The notes beneath the pieces were generated by a model that had not been told where the DNA came from, did no database searches, and saw only the letters and a list, made by a program, of their open reading frames with translations. A stretch of DNA of 64,000 nucleotides, taken from NCBI RefSeq assembly GCF_018860915.1, contig NZ_JAHKQD010000015.1:62001-126000 (forward strand), in the 5' to 3' direction. This DNA comes from Colwellia sp. C2M11 (GTDB lineage Bacteria > Pseudomonadota > Gammaproteobacteria > Enterobacterales > Alteromonadaceae). The first letter of the stretch is position 1; every line of letters begins with the position of its first letter. Positions 1 through 10,139 of this stretch are shown here, piece after piece. The translations under genes were made by a program, and so were the position numbers.

Positions 1-1
1 G

Positions 2-697
2 AAAGGTGGCATACAATCTAGCCCTAAATTAACCGGAGAATTTCTTCAGAATTGTCAAAAAATAGATGCTGCACGTCATTGTTTACTCTTTGCCGGCATC
101 GTTAACCCTGAAAATTTAAATAAGCCGTTCAATATTGAAGACTGGTTTAAACAATATCAAATTAATATCAACAATATATCGCTTACTATCGCTTCATTGC
201 CAGGTGTTTTCAGTCAGAAGAAGTTAGATATTGGCACCGCATTATTATTAGATAACTTACCTCAGTTTATGCAAGGAAAAGTGCTAGATTTTGGTTGTGG
301 TGCAGGTGTTATCAGCTGTTTTATCGGTAAGAAGTTTGAATCTACCCAATTAGACTTACTGGATGTAAGTGCTTTAGCAATAACATCAGCCCAAAAAACA
401 CTCGCATTAAATAATTTATCTGGTACTGTTTTTGCCTCAAATAGTTTATCTAACGTAGCAGGAAAATATCAACATATAGTCTCTAATCCGCCTTTCCATC
501 AAGGCACCAAAACCAGTTATCAAGCAAGTGAGGATTTTTTAAGAGGAATTAAGCCTCATATTGAGCCTCGTGGAGATATCACCATAGTTGCCAATAGTTT
601 TTTACAGTATTTACCGATCATGCAAGAATACATAGGAACAACCAAACGATTAATTAATAAACAAGGATTTAACATTTATCACTGTAGAGCTAATTAA
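2..697 (+). CDS. rsmC: 16S rRNA (guanine-N2)-methyltransferase RsmC, 5'-truncated by window edge
   Basis: C-terminal part of an RsmC-type methyltransferase, which in E. coli methylates G1207 of 16S rRNA using S-adenosylmethionine. The frame is open from base 2 with no stop, so the gene begins outside the window. The motif PGVFS, typical just before the catalytic domain of this family, is at about 197-214. It is followed by the SAM-binding motif FGCGAG near 291-308 and the catalytic NPPFH near 487-501. About 230 codons are present; the missing part is the N-terminal, catalytically inactive MTase-like domain. A ttg at 197 could be mistaken for a start, but the upstream in-frame sequence is coding-like and collinear with the family. 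It ends 48 bases before the next gene on the same strand. Confidence 0.9.
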   Translation, partial: KGGIQSSPKLTGEFLQNCQKIDAARHCLLFAGIVNPENLNKPFNIEDWFKQYQININNISLTIASLPGVFSQKKLDIGTALLLDNLPQFMQGKVLDFGCGAGVISCFIGKKFESTQLDLLDVSALAITSAQKTLALNNLSGTVFASNSLSNVAGKYQHIVSNPPFHQGTKTSYQASEDFLRGIKPHIEPRGDITIVANSFLQYLPIMQEYIGTTKRLINKQGFNIYHCRAN

Positions 698-745
698 TGG
701 TCAACCAGACTTGATAAATGTATTTTTTTCAGCGATGGTTATGCC

Positions 746-2377
746 ATGAAAACAAAAAATAAATTAATATCTAATCGAAGATTTTTACTCGCCAGTATTT
801 TAGGCGTAGCTTCTTTCGTAATAGTCATTATTCTAACCAGTATTATCTATATTGTAGAAACTCAAGAAGAGTTAAAGTTAGAAAAATACACTCGCGCTTG
901 GGCCAAATCTATTGCTCAAGCCAATGTAACCTACTTAGTTGAAAATACAAAAGGCGCCGAAAAAAGAGCAAACGCTAACCTAAAAAAACTCGTGACAGCT
1001 GACTACATTAATTATATTCATATTTATAAAAAAGAAGGCACTGAAACGACTTACTTTACTGGTTTTAATAAAAGCATCTATCATCCAGCAATTCCAAGTA
1101 AAGTTGCTCAAATAGATGAATTACTAACTCTTAAAAATCAAAAAAATAATTTAGAGTTAGTGGTAGAAATAAAACAAAATAAAACCATAGTCGGTTATTT
1201 GTATATTCAAGCAAGTAAAAAAAACATTCATGATTTTAGTCGACAGCTAACGTTCACTGCGATTGCATTATTGCTATTCGCTTTAACGCTCTTCTTTATA
1301 TTAGCATCTTCAATTAAAAATAAAATCAATCAGTTACTCACTACTTTAGTTGAGTCATTACAAGAAATATCACACAGTAAAAACTATAATGAACAAATAG
1401 ACCCCCTACCACTTATTGAATTTGATATTTTAGCTCAAAACATTAATATTTTATTAAATAGAACAGCGAAGCACATCACAAAAAAAGATAACACACACCA
1501 ACAAGCCTTATTAGAAAATAATATATTGGCAGAAAAGGTACAGGCTAGAACGAATGCTTTAAAAGAATCTAATCAAGAGTTGCTTTCAACTTTGGAAAAA
1601 TTACATCAATTTCAAGGGCAGTTGGTTGAAACCGAGAAAATGGCCTCTCTAGGCGACATGGTTGCAGGTATTGCCCATGAAATAAATACCCCGATTGGTT
1701 TGGGTGTTACGGCCTCAACACTAATGAATGACCGTTTGATGGAAATAAAACAAGCCTTTGAAGATAAAACGTTAAAATCCAGTCAGCTAAAAAAATTCCT
1801 GACTCAGGGTGAAGAAAATATAGAGATGATTTACCGAAACCTAGATCGGGCTGCAAAATTAATTTCTAGCTTTAAAAAGGTGGCAGTTGATCAAACAAGC
1901 ACAGAAACAAATTCGTTCAATTTTAAAACGCTGCTTGAAGAAGTATTTATCACCTTAAAAGCGAAACTACATGAACAACATATTGATCTCATTATAGACT
2001 GTCCTGACAACCTTATTGTTGAAAGTAAAGCCGGACAGATTAACCAAATATTGGTTAATCTTATTTTAAATTCAATTATTCATGGTTTTGAAGGCAAGAC
2101 TGATGGTGAAATAACTATCTCTGTATTTTATCTGAGTGATCAATTACATATAAGCTATAAAGACAATGGTACAGGTATTGATGAAAGTGTAAAATCGAAA
2201 ATATTTGCTCCTTTTACCACAACTAAACGCGGTAGCGGTGCAAGCGGTTTAGGACTCCATTTAGTGTTTAATATTGTGACCCAAGCCTTAAATGGACATA
2301 TCGATTTTGAAAGCGAAATAGGGATAGGCACTAAATTTAATATCATTTTTCCCGCTTTACTTACCTTAGAACAATAA
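746..2377 (+). CDS. Membrane-bound sensor histidine kinase (orphan)
   Basis: A 543-residue sensor kinase. One membrane helix (about residues 12-36) is followed by an extracytoplasmic region of about 130 residues with no domain I can name, a second helix (about 167-188), a linker and coiled coil, and then the kinase core. The H-box reads GIAHEINTP, with the phospho-acceptor near His311. The N-box NLILNSIIHGF, DNGTGID and the late GLGLH motif complete the HATPase domain. The core resembles kinases with the HEINTP signature rather than the HEIRTP of hybrid kinases. No receiver or Hpt domain is fused. It lies 142 bases upstream of arcA on the same strand, but ArcA is a global regulator and need not be its partner. 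Function and stimulus are unknown. Confidence 0.85.
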   Translation: MKTKNKLISNRRFLLASILGVASFVIVIILTSIIYIVETQEELKLEKYTRAWAKSIAQANVTYLVENTKGAEKRANANLKKLVTADYINYIHIYKKEGTETTYFTGFNKSIYHPAIPSKVAQIDELLTLKNQKNNLELVVEIKQNKTIVGYLYIQASKKNIHDFSRQLTFTAIALLLFALTLFFILASSIKNKINQLLTTLVESLQEISHSKNYNEQIDPLPLIEFDILAQNINILLNRTAKHITKKDNTHQQALLENNILAEKVQARTNALKESNQELLSTLEKLHQFQGQLVETEKMASLGDMVAGIAHEINTPIGLGVTASTLMNDRLMEIKQAFEDKTLKSSQLKKFLTQGEENIEMIYRNLDRAAKLISSFKKVAVDQTSTETNSFNFKTLLEEVFITLKAKLHEQHIDLIIDCPDNLIVESKAGQINQILVNLILNSIIHGFEGKTDGEITISVFYLSDQLHISYKDNGTGIDESVKSKIFAPFTTTKRGSGASGLGLHLVFNIVTQALNGHIDFESEIGIGTKFNIIFPALLTLEQ

Positions 2378-2519
2378 ATAATGGTAATAGTTTGCAATAT
2401 AATTGTTATTTAATTTAGACTTAGTTAACATGGTTTACAAAGTGTTAACTATACTTTCACGATAAAACAATAATATTAAAAATTCGCTTGAACATCTCTA
2501 TTAAATTAACGGAATTGGC

Positions 2520-3227
2520 ATGGAAAATTATCAAATACTCATAGTAGAAGATGAAGACGTTACACGTTTCAATTTACGCAATTTATTTGAAGCTGAAGGT
2601 TATAATGTATTTGAAGCATATAACGAAGAAACGATGACCACTATGCTAGAGCAGCAAGATATCAACCTAGTGATCATGGATATTAATCTTCCGGGGAAAA
2701 ACGGCTTATTACTAGGCAGAAATTTGGCAAGTAATAAAAATTTAGGGTTAATATTCTTAACAGGTCGTGATAGTGATATTGATAAAATACTAGGGCTAGA
2801 AATTGGTGCTGATGATTATTTAACAAAACCATTTAACCCTAGAGAGTTGACCATTAGGGCGCGTAATATTTTAAGCCGTATTGGTAACAGTAAAAACGAC
2901 ATCGAGTTAGAACAACCTATTGTTACTTTTAATGAGTGGAAATTAAATGGTCATTCACGCGAAATGACTAGTCCAACAGGAGAAGTAATTCCTATTCCTC
3001 GCGGAGAATATAGAGCGTTACGTTTATTAATAAAAAATGAAGGCAATATTGTTTCTAGGCAAGAATTAATTAAAGAAATGACTGGTCGAGATTTGCGAGA
3101 CAATGATAGAACTGTTGACGTAACAATTAGACGATTACGTAAACATTTCGAATCAAATGATAATACCCCTGAACTAATCAATACCATACATGGTGAAGGT
3201 TATCGTTTTGTAGGTAAAGTAACCTAG
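2520..3227 (+). CDS. arcA: Aerobic/anaerobic response regulator ArcA
   Basis: A 235-residue OmpR-family regulator. The receiver domain (1-120) is nearly collinear with E. coli ArcA, including [15 protein letters not shown] with phospho-acceptor Asp54, FLTGRD, and [20 protein letters not shown]. The winged-helix DNA-binding domain occupies about 130-235 and ends in GEGYRFVG. In the family, ArcA represses respiratory and TCA genes under low oxygen after phosphorylation through a multistep relay. Here no ArcB is adjacent. Instead a stand-alone Hpt gene lies convergent 37 bases downstream, and a hybrid kinase with an ArcS-like layout lies at 26875-30216. Together these suggest the Shewanella-type split relay. 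Confidence 0.95.
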   Translation: MENYQILIVEDEDVTRFNLRNLFEAEGYNVFEAYNEETMTTMLEQQDINLVIMDINLPGKNGLLLGRNLASNKNLGLIFLTGRDSDIDKILGLEIGADDYLTKPFNPRELTIRARNILSRIGNSKNDIELEQPIVTFNEWKLNGHSREMTSPTGEVIPIPRGEYRALRLLIKNEGNIVSRQELIKEMTGRDLRDNDRTVDVTIRRLRKHFESNDNTPELINTIHGEGYRFVGKVT

Positions 3228-3264
3228 CCTTAACTACAATAAATATAAATTAACAACCATTAAG

Positions 3265-3621
3265 CTACAAACCTGAGAGCCAATCATCAAAAGCGGCTAT
3301 CGCTTGTTTATTATGAATTTTAAGCTCAGCAAGTTGTTGAGCTTTACCACTCGTACCCATTGTGGTTTTTTCCATTTCTTTCAAGCGTATATGTAATGAC
3401 TTTAAACCAACGCTACCTGCTGCACCTTTCATTTTATGACAATGTTCTTGCCATAATTGTGAGTTATCGCTCAACAATGAACTTTCAATATCATTAATAT
3501 ATAAAGCCACCTGTTGAATATATAAATCAAACATTTGTTTTACCACGCCGTGACCTAAGCGTTGTACATAGTCACTAAGCAGCTCTTTATCTAACTGTGT
3601 CGACTCAACATTTTCATTCAT
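3265..3621 (-). CDS. hptA: Stand-alone histidine phosphotransfer (Hpt) protein, HptA-like
   Basis: A 118-residue all-helical protein consisting of one Hpt domain. The signature is HKMKGAAGSVGL, with the phosphorylatable His62 in the pattern HxxKG. There is no kinase, receiver or membrane segment. In Shewanella a free protein of this type (HptA) replaces the Hpt domain of ArcB and passes phosphate between ArcS and ArcA. Naming this gene hptA is an inference from its domain, its size and its position tail-to-tail with arcA. The upstream region (3622-3921) is shared with divergent folE2. Confidence 0.8.
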   Translation of the reverse strand: MNENVESTQLDKELLSDYVQRLGHGVVKQMFDLYIQQVALYINDIESSLLSDNSQLWQEHCHKMKGAAGSVGLKSLHIRLKEMEKTTMGTSGKAQQLAELKIHNKQAIAAFDDWLSGL

Positions 3622-3921
3622 AAACCACCTACCATCTTATTTATAGTGCGTTACTTATTAACATAACAAGTGAATGAATAAGTATTTGCTGCTTGAATTC
3701 TATTCTAAATGACTACGCAGTATCCATCCATAGTTTCACTTACATAATTAAAAATTAGTTTACCGCAAATCATCTTAAGCTAATAATTGATTAATTTTGA
3801 AGTAGTATGGCTATAAAAAATAAGATAGAATGTGCGCCCTTGAATTTACTTGTTGCGCGGTTATTTAGCTATCATCACGCAGCCTTAGTTAAGTAGCTAT
3901 AGCTTAAAAAGCGGAGTCACA
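3622..3921. other. Divergent intergenic region hptA / folE2
   Basis: This 300-base AT-rich spacer must hold promoters for hptA (leftward) and folE2 (rightward). A GCGGAG ribosome-binding site lies just before the folE2 ATG. I see no terminator, repeat, small gene or convincing operator in it. Confidence 0.5.
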
Positions 3922-4845
3922 ATGCCGACAACGATGCCTGATATTGCCAACCATACCACAGCCCAAACAGAAGGAACACTTGACTGGGTAGGGATGAGTA
4001 ATATTGAAATGCCAATTATGGTCGCCTCAAAAGGCCAGAGCGAACGTATGGTTTCAGCCCATATTGATGCATTTGTTAATTTAAAAGAAGCTCAGGCTAA
4101 AGGCATTCATATGTCACGTCTGTATTTACTTCTCGACGAGTTATCAACCAGCAATGTACTGAACTATCAAAGTTTAGTAACACTTCTTGACGGCTTTATT
4201 AGTAGTCATAGTGATTTAAGTGACCAAGCAAAAGTTACTTTCAATTTTGATTACCACTTGCGTAGAAAATCTTTAATTAGCGGAAAAGAAGGTTGGAAGG
4301 CTTATCCTACCACTTTAATAGGCCACTTTAATCAGGGTAAGCTTGATATAGAAATGTCTATTAACGTACCTTACTCGTCTACCTGTCCTTGCTCTGCAGC
4401 TTTGGCAAGACAATTAATTCAGAAAGCATTTCAGGATAAATTCAACGATACTAATGTTGATTTAGATTCAATTCATGAATGGTTAGGTACAACCGAAGGT
4501 ATTGTTGCTACACCGCACTCTCAACGCTCAGTTGCAGAGGTAAAAGTAAAGCTTAACAGTGATATTAACGACTTCCCTATTACTGATTTAGTTAATTTAA
4601 TTGAGAACTCATTAAAAACACCGGTACAAGCTGCTGTAAAACGTGAAGACGAACAGGAATTTGCTCGTCTTAATGGACAAAATTTAATGTTTTGTGAAGA
4701 TGCTGCACGCCGCTTGCAATACAGTATGAATCAAGCAGAAGGCTATGATGATTTTTGGTTAAGAATAAATCACCTTGAATCTCTGCATGCACATGATGCC
4801 GTTAGTGTAACGACTAAAGGGGTTGTTGGCGGTTATCAGCCATAG
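3922..4845 (+). CDS. folE2: GTP cyclohydrolase FolE2 (type IB)
   Basis: A 307-residue FolE2/GCYH-IB enzyme. It converts GTP to 7,8-dihydroneopterin triphosphate, the first step of folate (and queuosine) synthesis, in the cytoplasm. The active-site motif STCPCSAAL, with cysteines near 155 and 157, the C-terminal [10 protein letters not shown] block and the N-terminal DWVGM element all fit the family, and the length is normal. FolE2 is unrelated in sequence to FolE (type IA) and in some bacteria serves under zinc limitation; no Zur operator is evident here. It is followed by a clear intrinsic terminator at 4892. Dihydrofolate reductase (folA) is elsewhere in the window at 19830. Confidence 0.93.
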   Translation: MPTTMPDIANHTTAQTEGTLDWVGMSNIEMPIMVASKGQSERMVSAHIDAFVNLKEAQAKGIHMSRLYLLLDELSTSNVLNYQSLVTLLDGFISSHSDLSDQAKVTFNFDYHLRRKSLISGKEGWKAYPTTLIGHFNQGKLDIEMSINVPYSSTCPCSAALARQLIQKAFQDKFNDTNVDLDSIHEWLGTTEGIVATPHSQRSVAEVKVKLNSDINDFPITDLVNLIENSLKTPVQAAVKREDEQEFARLNGQNLMFCEDAARRLQYSMNQAEGYDDFWLRINHLESLHAHDAVSVTTKGVVGGYQP

Positions 4846-4891
4846 CTCTATAATATAAAAGAATAGTGCTTTAAACATCTGCCCCATAAAG

Positions 4892-4920
4892 AGCCTCAAC
4901 ATTATTGCTGAGGCTTTTTT
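4892..4920 (+). terminator. Intrinsic terminator after folE2
   Basis: Perfect 7-bp stem AGCCTCA (4892-4898) / TGAGGCT (4909-4915) with a 10-base loop and a run of six T at 4915-4920, lying 47 bases past the folE2 stop. Confidence 0.85.
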
Positions 4921-5278
4921 AATGGGCGATTACTCAACATAAACGTATTTCTTCTTTCTAAGTTATTCAATAACTCACATAAACTAACGCTCAACTAGTA
5001 ACACTCATCTATTTTATTGTATTTATACCCATAAAAAATTTTACCTCTTTATTCACTACTTCAAATTGGTTAAAAAATGACTTATAATTAATCTGTGATT
5101 TATACTAAAAAATATAATTTAGTTTAGCTATAAAGCATTTTCACAAAATAAATATAACCTCATGAATATATTAAAGTAATTAGAAAATAACATTTAAAAA
5201 ATAAGATTAAAATAGTTTTCTAAGAACAACTTATCTTCTTATATATTCAAATAATATGCATATATATTCACAAAAAGA

Positions 5279-5307
5279 TTGACTCAAAATCATTTTAAGC
5301 GTACTTT
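5279..5307 (+). promoter_or_regulatory. Candidate sigma-70 promoter for first gltBD operon
   Basis: TTGACT (5279-5284), a 17-base spacer and TACTTT (5302-5307). The -35 matches the consensus at 5 of 6 positions and the -10 is poor. If real, it gives a leader of about 200 bases that contains the hairpins at 5346-5420. Confidence 0.35.
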
Positions 5308-5345
5308 TGCCGGCCGCTTTAAATAATGATTTTCATTAATGGCAT

Positions 5346-5420
5346 ATCGTCCCGTAAAGACTCGGTAGAAGTCTGACGTTCGATGTTCAAAAAATTCTAA
5401 ATGATGTTCTGAAGGATCAG
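5346..5420 (+). promoter_or_regulatory. Possible structured 5' leader of gltB (first copy)
   Basis: This GC-richer island in an AT-rich spacer holds nested pairing. AGACT (5358-5362) pairs with AGTCT (5370-5374) around loop CGGTAGA. GTC (5349-5351) pairs with GAC (5375-5377), or ATCG (5346-5349) with CGAT (5381-5384). A second small hairpin, CTGA/TCAG with loop AGGA, spans 5409-5420. GATGTTC occurs twice, at 5382 and 5403. It matches no riboswitch I recognise and sits 92 bases before the gltB start. An unexplained candidate. Confidence 0.3.
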
Positions 5421-5511
5421 CAGTATAAATTTTGAGCATTAAAAATATATGACTTAAATTAGCAAATAAAATTTAGCTAATAAAAATAGTTTGATGAAAT
5501 AGGAATACGCA

Positions 5512-8500
5512 ATGAATGATATGAGCAAAAAATCCCAAGGCCTTTACCGCCCAGAATTTGAACATGACAGTTGTGGCATTGGCTTTGTCGCTAATCTAAA
5601 GGGTAAAAAGTCTCACGACATTATCGAAAATGCACTCACTATGTTGAGCTGTATGGAACATCGTGGTGGTACTGGTTTCGACGTTAAAAGTGGAGACGGT
5701 GCAGGTATACTTATACAAATACCACACGATTTTCTAAGCCAAGAAATGGCGACTTTAGGATTAACTTTACCTGATGCCGGAAATTACGGTGTTGGTATGA
5801 TCTTCTTCCCAAAAGATCCTGAACTGAGCAAAACCTGTAAAGAAACATTAAACCAAAATATTTCTGAGTTAGGTTTAACACTATTAGGTTATCGTAATGT
5901 CCCTGGCGATAATTCAATGCTAGGTGCAGCTTCACTTGAAACAGAGCCTAATATTGAACAAGTATTTATTGCTAAGCCTGCTGAATTATCAGCACAAGAA
6001 TTTGAACGTAAGCTATTTGTTTTACGTAAATATACTTCTCATCAAATTAATAATAGTCAAATCACTGAACGAGATGAATTTTATGTCACCTCAATGTCAT
6101 CGACTAAAATTGTTTACAAAGGACAATTTACTACTGAGCAAGTTCGTCAATATTATTTAGATCTTCAAGACGAACGTACTATCTCTGGCTTAGCGATGTT
6201 TCATTCTCGTTTCTCAACAAACACTTTCCCAGCATGGCGTCGTGCTCAACCATTCCGATACATTGCACATAATGGTGAAATCAATACAGTACGCGGTAAC
6301 ATTAACTGGATGAATGCACGTGAGGCATTATTTAGTTCAGTTAACTTTAGTGATGCTGAATTGAAAATGTTAAATCCAATTTGTAACAAAGACAATTCAG
6401 ATTCAGCCAACCTTGATATGGCAATTGAGTTACTCGTATTAAGCGGTCGTTCGCTTGCACAAGTAATGATGATGATGGTGCCTGAAGCTTGGCAAACACA
6501 AACAGATATGGATCCAACCAAACGCGCATTTTATGAATACTATGCTTGTATAATGGAGCCTTGGGATGGCCCTGCTTCATTATCATTTACTGATGGTAAT
6601 ATCATTGGTGCAACGCTCGATCGTAACGGTTTACGCCCTTCTCGCTACTTATTAACTGAAGATGGTACTTTGGTGATGGGCTCTGAAACAGGTACTTTAT
6701 GTGTAGACCAGTCAACAGTTGTTGAAAAAGGTCGCTTACAGCCAGGTAAAATATTCATTGCCGATTTAGAACAGGGTCGCATCATTAGTGATGATGAAGT
6801 TAAGACTCAAGTTAGCTCAGCAAAACCTTATGGTAAATGGTTAGAAGAAAATAAAGTTGAATTAGACCAATTACCTTTACCAACAAGATCTATTGCACAA
6901 CCACCATTAAAAGAACTACGTAAAATACAAAAAGCTTTTGGTTATACAAACGAAGATCTTAATTTAATCCTTGCCGGTATGGTAGGTACATCAAAAGAGC
7001 CATTAGGCGCTATGGGTACAGATACACCATTAGCAGTGTTGTCACATCGCCCACAACAACTTTCGCATTACTTTAAACAGTTGTTTGCACAAGTAACTAA
7101 CCCACCAATAGATCCTATTCGTGAAGAACTGGTGATGTCATTACGCGGTTATATTGGTAGATCACTTAATCTACTTGATGAAACTGCAGGTCATTGTCAC
7201 AAGGTTGAAATTGAGCAGCCTGTGCTAACAAATGAGCAGCTGCTTAAGCTACAACATATCGATAACAATCATTTGCAGTCGAAAACTATTAGCATTACTT
7301 TTAAAGCAAGTGGTGGACCTGGAGCCCTTAAAAGAGCACTTGACCGTATTTGTTTGTACGCAAAAAATGCGGTTGAAGATGATTATGAGATCTTAATATT
7401 AAGTGACCGTCAAGTTGACAGTGATCATGTTGCTATTCCCTCTATTTTAGCCACAGCCGCTGTTCACCATTATTTAATTCGTGAAAAATTACGTTCATCT
7501 GCCGATATCATTCTTGAATCTGCTGATATCCGTGAAACACATCACTTTGCCGCTGTCATTGGTTATGGTGCCGCTGCCGTTAACCCATACTTAGCATTAG
7601 AAAGTATGTATGGTTTACGTGACGAAGGCGTACTTGATAGCAATTTAACAAATGAACAAATTACCGCGAAGTACACTGCTGCAGTAGGTAGTGGTTTATT
7701 GAAAACCTTCTCTAAAATGGGAATTTCAACATTACAGTCATACTTAGGCGCACAAATATTTGAAGCCTTAGGTATTAACTCTGATGTTATTGACGAATAC
7801 TTTACCGGTACCGTTAGTCGTATTGAAGGTTTAAGCCTAGATCAAATTGCGCAAGAAGCGATTTTACGTCATCGTGAAGGTTTCCCAGAAGCAAATCGTA
7901 TTGCTATTGAAAACTTACTACCAACCGGTGGCGAGTACTCATGGCGCAACGATGGTGAACGTCATCTGTTCAGCCCTACAGTTATTCGTTTACTTCAGCA
8001 TTCAACAGCTAGTAACAATATCAATCAATTTAAAGAATACGCAAAAACAGTTGATGACCAAAGTAAAGAAGCCTTTACTTTACGTGGTTTGCTCGACATC
8101 AGCAGTGATCGTCCTTCTATTGATATCAGCGAAGTTGAACCTATTGAAAATATTTTCAAACGCTTTGCTTCAGGTGCTATGTCATTTGGTTCAATATCAT
8201 GGGAAGCACATACAACATTAGCGATTGCGATGAACCGCATTGGTGGTAAGAGTAACAGTGGTGAAGGTGGTGAAGATCCAATTCGTTTTACGCCGTTAGA
8301 AAATGGCGATTCAATGAACTCACGTATTAAGCAAGTTGCATCTGGCCGTTTCGGTGTTACCAGTCATTACTTAGCTAACGCTGATGAATTACAAATAAAA
8401 ATGGCCCAGGGCGCTAAACCAGGAGAAGGTGGACAATTACCTGGCGATAAAGTTGATGCTTGGATTGGTAAAACACGTGGTTCAACACCAGGTGTAGGTC

Positions 8501-10119
8501 TAATTTCACCACCACCACATCACGATATTTATTCAATTGAAGATTTATCTCAGCTTATTTTTGATCTTAAAAATGCTAACCGTGAAGCACGTGTTAACGT
8601 TAAATTAGTATCAGAAGCAGGTGTTGGTACTATCGCTTCAGGTGTAACGAAAGCTTACGCTGACGTGGTATTGATTGCCGGCCATGATGGCGGTACGGGT
8701 GCTTCGCCACTAAGCTCTATTAAACATACCGGCTTACCATGGGAACTTGGTCTGGCTGAAACCCATCAAACATTAGTACGTAACAAATTACGTAGCCGTA
8801 TTACAGTCCAAACTGATGGACAACTTAAAACACCACGTGATTTAGCAATCGCTACCTTATTAGGTGCAGAAGAATACGGTATGGCAACAACAGCACTGGT
8901 TGTTGAGGGTTGTATTATGATGCGTAAGTGTCATTTAAACACTTGTCCTGTTGGCATCGCCACACAAGATAAAGGTTTACGTGATAAATTTACTGGTCGT
9001 GCTGACATTCTCGTTAACTTCTTTACCATGATGGCTGAAGGCTTACGTGAAATCATGGCAGAGCTTGGCTTTAAGAGCATTGAAGAGATGGTTGGTCAAA
9101 CGCAATGCCTTAAACAGCGTGAAGATGTAGACCATTGGAAATATAACGGTGTTGATTTAAAACCATTACTTCATAAAGAAGAATGTGGTGAGAATGAAAC
9201 ATTATACAAATCAATTGATCAAAAGCATTTAATTCACGACATTATTGATCGCCAAATGATAAAAGATGCGCAAGCCGCACTTGAGTCACAAACCAGTGTT
9301 TCTCTTGAGTATGACGTTATCAATACCGACAGAACTATCGGTGCTATGGTATCTAACGAGATATCTAAAAAATATGGCGCTGAAGGCTTACCAGAAAATA
9401 CCATTAACGTTAAATTTAATGGCTCTGCTGGTCAAAGTTTTGGTTGTTTCTCAGCGAAAGGCTTACGCTTTGAGCTTGAAGGTGATGCAAACGATTACTT
9501 TGGTAAGGGCTTATCGGGTGCAAACTTGGTTGTTTATCCAAGTAAAGAAGCTAAATTCTCACCACGTGACAATATTCTAATTGGTAATGTTGCCTTTTTT
9601 GGTGCAACTTCAGGTTCTGCGTTTATTCGAGGTGTGGCTGGCGAACGTTTCTGTGTACGTAATTCAGGTGCGACTGCAGTTGTTGAAGGTATCGGTGATC
9701 ACGGTTGTGAATACATGACGGGTGGTAAAGCGGTAATTTTAGGCTCAACAGGTCGTAACTTTGCTGCAGGTATGTCTGGTGGTATCGCTTACGTACTTGA
9801 TGTAAACAATGATTTTACGCCTAAATGCAACATGGAAATGGTTTCATTAGAAACCGTTGATACAAATGCTGAAAGCCTTGAGTTAAAAGCATTAATTACT
9901 AAGCATTTCGAAGCTACTGGTTCAGATGTTGCCAGTGAATTATTAAGTGATTGGAACAACAGCGTTAAACGTTTTATTAAAGTAATGCCTGTTGATTACA
10001 AACGTATGCAAGGCTATATGAATGACGTACGTGAAAGCGGTAAGTTTGAGTCAGAATATGACATCGCCGTTCAAGCATTCGATATCCATTTAAACAAATT
10101 AGCTAGCGCAAAAGCTTAA
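5512..10119 (+). CDS. gltB: Glutamate synthase (GOGAT) large subunit, first copy
   Basis: A 1535-residue large subunit. With its small subunit it makes two glutamates from glutamine, 2-oxoglutarate and reduced pyridine nucleotide. The N-terminal amidotransferase nucleophile is Cys21 in HDSCGIGF, implying removal of a 20-residue propeptide. The FMN/synthase domain includes [10 protein letters not shown] and [12 protein letters not shown]. Cysteines near 1134, 1140 and 1145 ([12 protein letters not shown]) bind the 3Fe-4S cluster, and a glycine-rich beta-helix domain forms the C-terminus. It is about 50 residues longer than, and clearly diverged from, the second copy at 12093, which is the enterobacterial type. 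It is 20 bases upstream of its gltD. Confidence 0.95.
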   Translation: MNDMSKKSQGLYRPEFEHDSCGIGFVANLKGKKSHDIIENALTMLSCMEHRGGTGFDVKSGDGAGILIQIPHDFLSQEMATLGLTLPDAGNYGVGMIFFPKDPELSKTCKETLNQNISELGLTLLGYRNVPGDNSMLGAASLETEPNIEQVFIAKPAELSAQEFERKLFVLRKYTSHQINNSQITERDEFYVTSMSSTKIVYKGQFTTEQVRQYYLDLQDERTISGLAMFHSRFSTNTFPAWRRAQPFRYIAHNGEINTVRGNINWMNAREALFSSVNFSDAELKMLNPICNKDNSDSANLDMAIELLVLSGRSLAQVMMMMVPEAWQTQTDMDPTKRAFYEYYACIMEPWDGPASLSFTDGNIIGATLDRNGLRPSRYLLTEDGTLVMGSETGTLCVDQSTVVEKGRLQPGKIFIADLEQGRIISDDEVKTQVSSAKPYGKWLEENKVELDQLPLPTRSIAQPPLKELRKIQKAFGYTNEDLNLILAGMVGTSKEPLGAMGTDTPLAVLSHRPQQLSHYFKQLFAQVTNPPIDPIREELVMSLRGYIGRSLNLLDETAGHCHKVEIEQPVLTNEQLLKLQHIDNNHLQSKTISITFKASGGPGALKRALDRICLYAKNAVEDDYEILILSDRQVDSDHVAIPSILATAAVHHYLIREKLRSSADIILESADIRETHHFAAVIGYGAAAVNPYLALESMYGLRDEGVLDSNLTNEQITAKYTAAVGSGLLKTFSKMGISTLQSYLGAQIFEALGINSDVIDEYFTGTVSRIEGLSLDQIAQEAILRHREGFPEANRIAIENLLPTGGEYSWRNDGERHLFSPTVIRLLQHSTASNNINQFKEYAKTVDDQSKEAFTLRGLLDISSDRPSIDISEVEPIENIFKRFASGAMSFGSISWEAHTTLAIAMNRIGGKSNSGEGGEDPIRFTPLENGDSMNSRIKQVASGRFGVTSHYLANADELQIKMAQGAKPGEGGQLPGDKVDAWIGKTRGSTPGVGLISPPPHHDIYSIEDLSQLIFDLKNANREARVNVKLVSEAGVGTIASGVTKAYADVVLIAGHDGGTGASPLSSIKHTGLPWELGLAETHQTLVRNKLRSRITVQTDGQLKTPRDLAIATLLGAEEYGMATTALVVEGCIMMRKCHLNTCPVGIATQDKGLRDKFTGRADILVNFFTMMAEGLREIMAELGFKSIEEMVGQTQCLKQREDVDHWKYNGVDLKPLLHKEECGENETLYKSIDQKHLIHDIIDRQMIKDAQAALESQTSVSLEYDVINTDRTIGAMVSNEISKKYGAEGLPENTINVKFNGSAGQSFGCFSAKGLRFELEGDANDYFGKGLSGANLVVYPSKEAKFSPRDNILIGNVAFFGATSGSAFIRGVAGERFCVRNSGATAVVEGIGDHGCEYMTGGKAVILGSTGRNFAAGMSGGIAYVLDVNNDFTPKCNMEMVSLETVDTNAESLELKALITKHFEATGSDVASELLSDWNNSVKRFIKVMPVDYKRMQGYMNDVRESGKFESEYDIAVQAFDIHLNKLASAKA

Positions 10120-10139
10120 GCTGCCAAGGAGAATATATT

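Noticed and set aside
3650-3667. Zur-like palindrome near folE2
   Set aside because: GTTA...TAAC ends match but the interior is not symmetric, and the site is about 255 bases from folE2, near hptA instead.
5340-5356. Sigma-54 (-24/-12) promoter before the first gltB
   Set aside because: TGGCAT is present but the GC of the -12 element is not at the required spacing.
6246-6586. Minus-strand ORFs inside gltB and other large genes
   Set aside because: They lie wholly inside well-supported genes on the other strand and have no family resemblance.
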